Of a stretch of 37,893 nt of DNA, positions 35,614 through 37,893 are shown in pieces. The position numbers were made by a program, and so were the translations under genes. The notes beneath the pieces were generated by a model that saw only the letters and a list, made by a program, of their open reading frames with translations, searched no databases and had not been told where the DNA came from. The DNA is from Nitrospirota bacterium (GTDB lineage Bacteria; Nitrospirota; Nitrospiria; Nitrospirales; Nitrospiraceae): the NCBI GenBank assembly GCA_005887945.1, contig VBOL01000291.1, positions 1-37,893 on the forward strand, written 5' to 3'. Each line of letters begins with the position of its first letter. Within the stretch, counting starts at the first letter, position 1.

Positions 35614-35615
35614 GG

Positions 35616-36560
35616 TTACTGAACTCCTTGCTGAATACGCCGCAAGCTGCTGCGAGCCTGCTCCACATCACGGGCAATTTGCTTCGACAGCTCATCGGCA
35701 GATGCAAAGGTGCGATCGCCGCGTATCCGTGCCACAAATTGCACTGAGATCTCCTGGCCATAGAGATCACCGGTCTGATCCAAAAGATTGACTTCGATCA
35801 GCCGCTCGCCCGCTCCAAAGGTCGGCCTGGTCCCAATGTAGCCAATCGCATCATAGGTCTGAGTACCATGGACAGTCCGCGCGGCATAGACTCCATCGGG
35901 CGGCACGACGCGATCAGCCGGGACGCGCAGATTGGCCGTAGGCCAGCCCATCGCCTGCCCCTGTTGCATCCCGTGCACAACGGTGCCTCGAATCCCATAG
36001 ACGCGTCCAAGCAATGTGGTAACCCGCTCCATATTTCCTGCCTGAATAAGCTGGCGAATCCTGCTTGAACTCACCACGTCCCCCTCAATCATCACGGGAG
36101 TCACGGGATGCACGAGGAAGCCGTACTGCCCGCCAAGACGCACGAGGTCATCGATATGCCCTGCCCGGCCCTTCCCAAACGCAAAATGATTGCCCACGAA
36201 CAGTTCAGACAGGGCGAGAGAGCGATGCAGGATGTCTTCGGCAAATTGATCCGGGCTCATCGCCGCGAAGGTGGGGGTAAAGTCCAGGAAGACCACTTCA
36301 TCGATTCCCGCGGCTTCGAGGTGCGCAAGCTTTTCCTCCGGACTGGTGAGGAAGCGAAAATCGACGCGGGGTGCAAGGATTTTTACCGGATGTGGTTCGA
36401 AGGTCAGCACGAGCGCAGTCCCCTGTGCCTTCTGGGCCGTCTCGACCACTGTCTGCAGCAGCGCTCGATGGCCCAGGTGGTGGCCGTCGAAATTGCCGAT
36501 CGTGGCGACCGGATAGGCACGTGGACACTCACCCCACAGCCCACGCGTCACTTTCAGCAT
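35616..36560 (-). CDS. ribF: Bifunctional riboflavin kinase / FAD synthetase
   Basis: Makes FMN from riboflavin and FAD from FMN. 314 residues, usual length. The N-terminal nucleotidyltransferase domain has ATIGNFDGHHLGH (19-31; common form GNFDGVHLGH, here with His for Val), LTFEPHP (52-58) and VSSSRIRQLI (163-172). The C-terminal riboflavin kinase domain has GIRGTVVHGMQQGQAMGWPTANL, split about 189-211, including the PTAN motif, and IEVNLLD...DLYGQ further on. Five bases after hemB and two before tilS. Confidence 0.95.
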   Translation of the reverse strand: MLKVTRGLWGECPRAYPVATIGNFDGHHLGHRALLQTVVETAQKAQGTALVLTFEPHPVKILAPRVDFRFLTSPEEKLAHLEAAGIDEVVFLDFTPTFAAMSPDQFAEDILHRSLALSELFVGNHFAFGKGRAGHIDDLVRLGGQYGFLVHPVTPVMIEGDVVSSSRIRQLIQAGNMERVTTLLGRVYGIRGTVVHGMQQGQAMGWPTANLRVPADRVVPPDGVYAARTVHGTQTYDAIGYIGTRPTFGAGERLIEVNLLDQTGDLYGQEISVQFVARIRGDRTFASADELSKQIARDVEQARSSLRRIQQGVQ

Positions 36561-36565
36561 GGTCG

Positions 36566-37537
36566 TCAGCGGAGGAGGCGCGCTGCGTCTTTGGCAAAGT
36601 ACGTCAGAATGAGACCTGCTCCGGCCCGCTTAATCGAGAGCAACGATTCCATCATGGCCCGCGATTCGTCGAGCCAGCCAGCGTTGGCGGCCGCTTTGAT
36701 CATGCTGTACTCCCCGCTCACTTGATAGGCCGCCACCGGCAACAACATCTGCGCTCTGGCCGCGGCAATGATGTCGAGATACGGCAGTGCCGGTTTCACC
36801 ATGATGATGTCGGCTCCTTCTTCGACATCGAGGGCGATCTCCCGAAGTGCTTCCCGGCAGTTGGCGGGATCCATCTGGTATGACTGCCGATCGCCGAATT
36901 GAGGACTCGAACACGCCGCATCCCGAAACGGTGCATACAAGCAGGACGCAAATTTGGCGGCATAGGCCATGATCGGCAGCTCTGGAAAACCCGCCTGATC
37001 CAGTTCCGCCCGGATCGCCGCCACCCGCCCATCCATCATATCGGACGGCGCCACCATGTCGGCCCCCGCTTGCGCATGGGTCCTGGCCATCGCACGGAGA
37101 CACTCCAACGTTTCATCATTGAGAATGCGACCGTCCTTGACGATTCCGCAATGGCCGTGATCGGTGTATTCGTCGATGCATACGTCGGTCACGACCATCA
37201 GCCCCGGAACCTGGTCCTTCACCGCTTTGACGGCCCGCTGCACGATGCCATTCGGATCAAACCCCGAACTCCCCCGATCATCTTTTCGGTCAGGAATCCC
37301 AAAGAGGATGATAGCGGGGATCCCCAAGGCCGCAATCTCACTGGCTTCTTTCACCAAGAGATCGACCGAGAGCCGGAATTGGCCCGGCATGGAGGTGATC
37401 TCCTCCCGCCGATCTCGCCCTTCGACGACAAACAGCGGATAGATAAAGTCGGACGGGGCAAGGCTCGTCGCCCGTACCATGCGGCGAAATGCCTCATGCT
37501 GTCGCAGCCGCCGGAGCCGCTGTATTGGGAAGGCCAT
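36566..37537 (-). CDS. hemB: Delta-aminolevulinic acid dehydratase (porphobilinogen synthase)
   Basis: Condenses two 5-aminolevulinate molecules to porphobilinogen in haem and other tetrapyrrole synthesis. 323 residues, TIM barrel. Schiff-base lysines: AYAAKFAS with Lys195 and [12 protein letters not shown] with Lys248. The metal loop is [12 protein letters not shown] with Cys120, Asp122 and Cys130: the middle Cys of the three-Cys zinc site is Asp, a form between zinc and magnesium types. The allosteric-site Arg/Asp region (RDRREE and [12 protein letters not shown]) is retained. Starts four bases after the CBS-domain gene stop; in operon with ribF. Confidence 0.96.
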   Translation of the reverse strand: MAFPIQRLRRLRQHEAFRRMVRATSLAPSDFIYPLFVVEGRDRREEITSMPGQFRLSVDLLVKEASEIAALGIPAIILFGIPDRKDDRGSSGFDPNGIVQRAVKAVKDQVPGLMVVTDVCIDEYTDHGHCGIVKDGRILNDETLECLRAMARTHAQAGADMVAPSDMMDGRVAAIRAELDQAGFPELPIMAYAAKFASCLYAPFRDAACSSPQFGDRQSYQMDPANCREALREIALDVEEGADIIMVKPALPYLDIIAAARAQMLLPVAAYQVSGEYSMIKAAANAGWLDESRAMMESLLSIKRAGAGLILTYFAKDAARLLR

Positions 37538-37541
37538 CGGA

Positions 37542-37893
37542 TCACTTCCTCGGGAGATTCGTCAAGAACACCACGAGGTCGCGCACAGAAATCATGCCGA
37601 CCAGTTTGCCACCCTGAGTCACGCCGAGATGGCGGATATGCGTTTGGGCCATCAGATCGTTGGCATCTAACACTGTCTTATTCTCCTCGATCGTCAAGAT
37701 AGGGGCCGACATAATCTGTTCGGCTGTTGGCTTGTGGGTGTCGGCTCCAGCCGCTACCACCCGCCGGACCATATCGGTATCCGTGAGGATGCCGACGATC
37801 TCCTTCCCATTCGTCACGAACAGGCTGCCGATACCACGATCCCTCATGATACGTGCCGCCGTCTGTGCATCCGTATCCCGCTCAACCGTAATA
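37542..37893 (-). CDS. CBS-domain protein, 5' end cut by window edge
   Basis: The frame runs from the stop at 37542 to the right edge; codons before the first internal ATG (37847) read [15 protein letters not shown] in good CBS style, so the gene begins outside the window. Two CBS repeats are visible: [19 protein letters not shown] ending the first and [19 protein letters not shown] ending the second. Paired CBS domains bind adenosine nucleotides and regulate partner domains; here only the pair and a short tail ([10 protein letters not shown]) are seen, so it is probably a stand-alone CBS-pair protein. Target unknown. Confidence 0.88.
   Translation of the reverse strand, partial: ITVERDTDAQTAARIMRDRGIGSLFVTNGKEIVGILTDTDMVRRVVAAGADTHKPTAEQIMSAPILTIEENKTVLDANDLMAQTHIRHLGVTQGGKLVGMISVRDLVVFLTNLPRK

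Noticed and set aside
1-37893. Exosortase/PEP-CTERM association of the glycan locus
   Set aside because: Some gene types are shared with such loci, but no exosortase, PEP-CTERM sorting signal or PRSK kinase was seen.
1-37893. CRISPR arrays, tRNA or rRNA genes, transposase genes
   Set aside because: No regularly spaced repeats, cloverleaf or rRNA signatures, or transposase frames were seen in the short gaps or as alternative frames.

Overview
The window is a dense bacterial chromosome segment (no introns, short gaps, many 4-base gene overlaps, ATG/GTG starts, roughly 55-60% G+C by eye). Every gene I can support lies on the minus strand, so transcription runs from high to low coordinates. Gene content (unlinked housekeeping genes beside a large Wzx/Wzy-type polysaccharide locus, HD-GYP protein, WecA-type initiating transferase) fits a Nitrospira-like member of Nitrospirota best. 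This is an inference from overall character, not from a search.

Right part (about 26.7-37.9 kb) holds core-metabolism genes, in transcription order: a CBS-domain protein cut by the right edge, hemB, ribF, tilS, hpt, ftsH, folP, glmM and comEC. CBS through hpt are nearly gapless. ftsH follows a 103-base gap with a plausible sigma70 promoter, and two hairpins lie between ftsH and folP. glmM makes glucosamine-1-phosphate, a precursor of the UDP-GlcNAc that a WecA-type enzyme would use.

Left and middle part (about 1-26.4 kb) is an exopolysaccharide/O-antigen type locus of about 21 genes. It opens with a small ribbon-helix-helix protein and a divergent HD-GYP protein. The assembly machine follows: outer-membrane export lipoprotein, Wzz/BY-kinase fusion, and Wzy/O-antigen-ligase-like membrane protein. 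Then come two GT4 transferases, a Wzx-type flippase, a GT2, three SAM methyltransferases, a GT39-like membrane transferase, another GT4, an AsnB-type amidotransferase, an 802-residue tandem GT4-GT4 fusion, a secreted PHP-domain protein, a WbqC-like protein, a PIG-L deacetylase, a DegT aminotransferase and finally a WecA/TagO-type initiating transferase. Nine junctions are ATGA or GTGA overlaps, so most of it is probably one long translationally coupled transcript. mtnA, cut by the left edge, lies 44 bases beyond the last gene.

The most unusual observations are these. A pair of 19-base near-perfect inverted repeats bounds a roughly 196-bp MITE-like element that supplies the last 30 codons of the WbqC-like gene. 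GlmM lacks its third metal-binding aspartate (Tyr247). AsnB has an in-frame upstream membrane-anchor extension without an intervening stop. Two GT4 enzymes are fused. The HD-GYP protein has lost a conserved metal-ligand histidine. No tRNA, rRNA, CRISPR array, transposase or phage gene was seen, and no gene-free stretch exceeds 300 bases.
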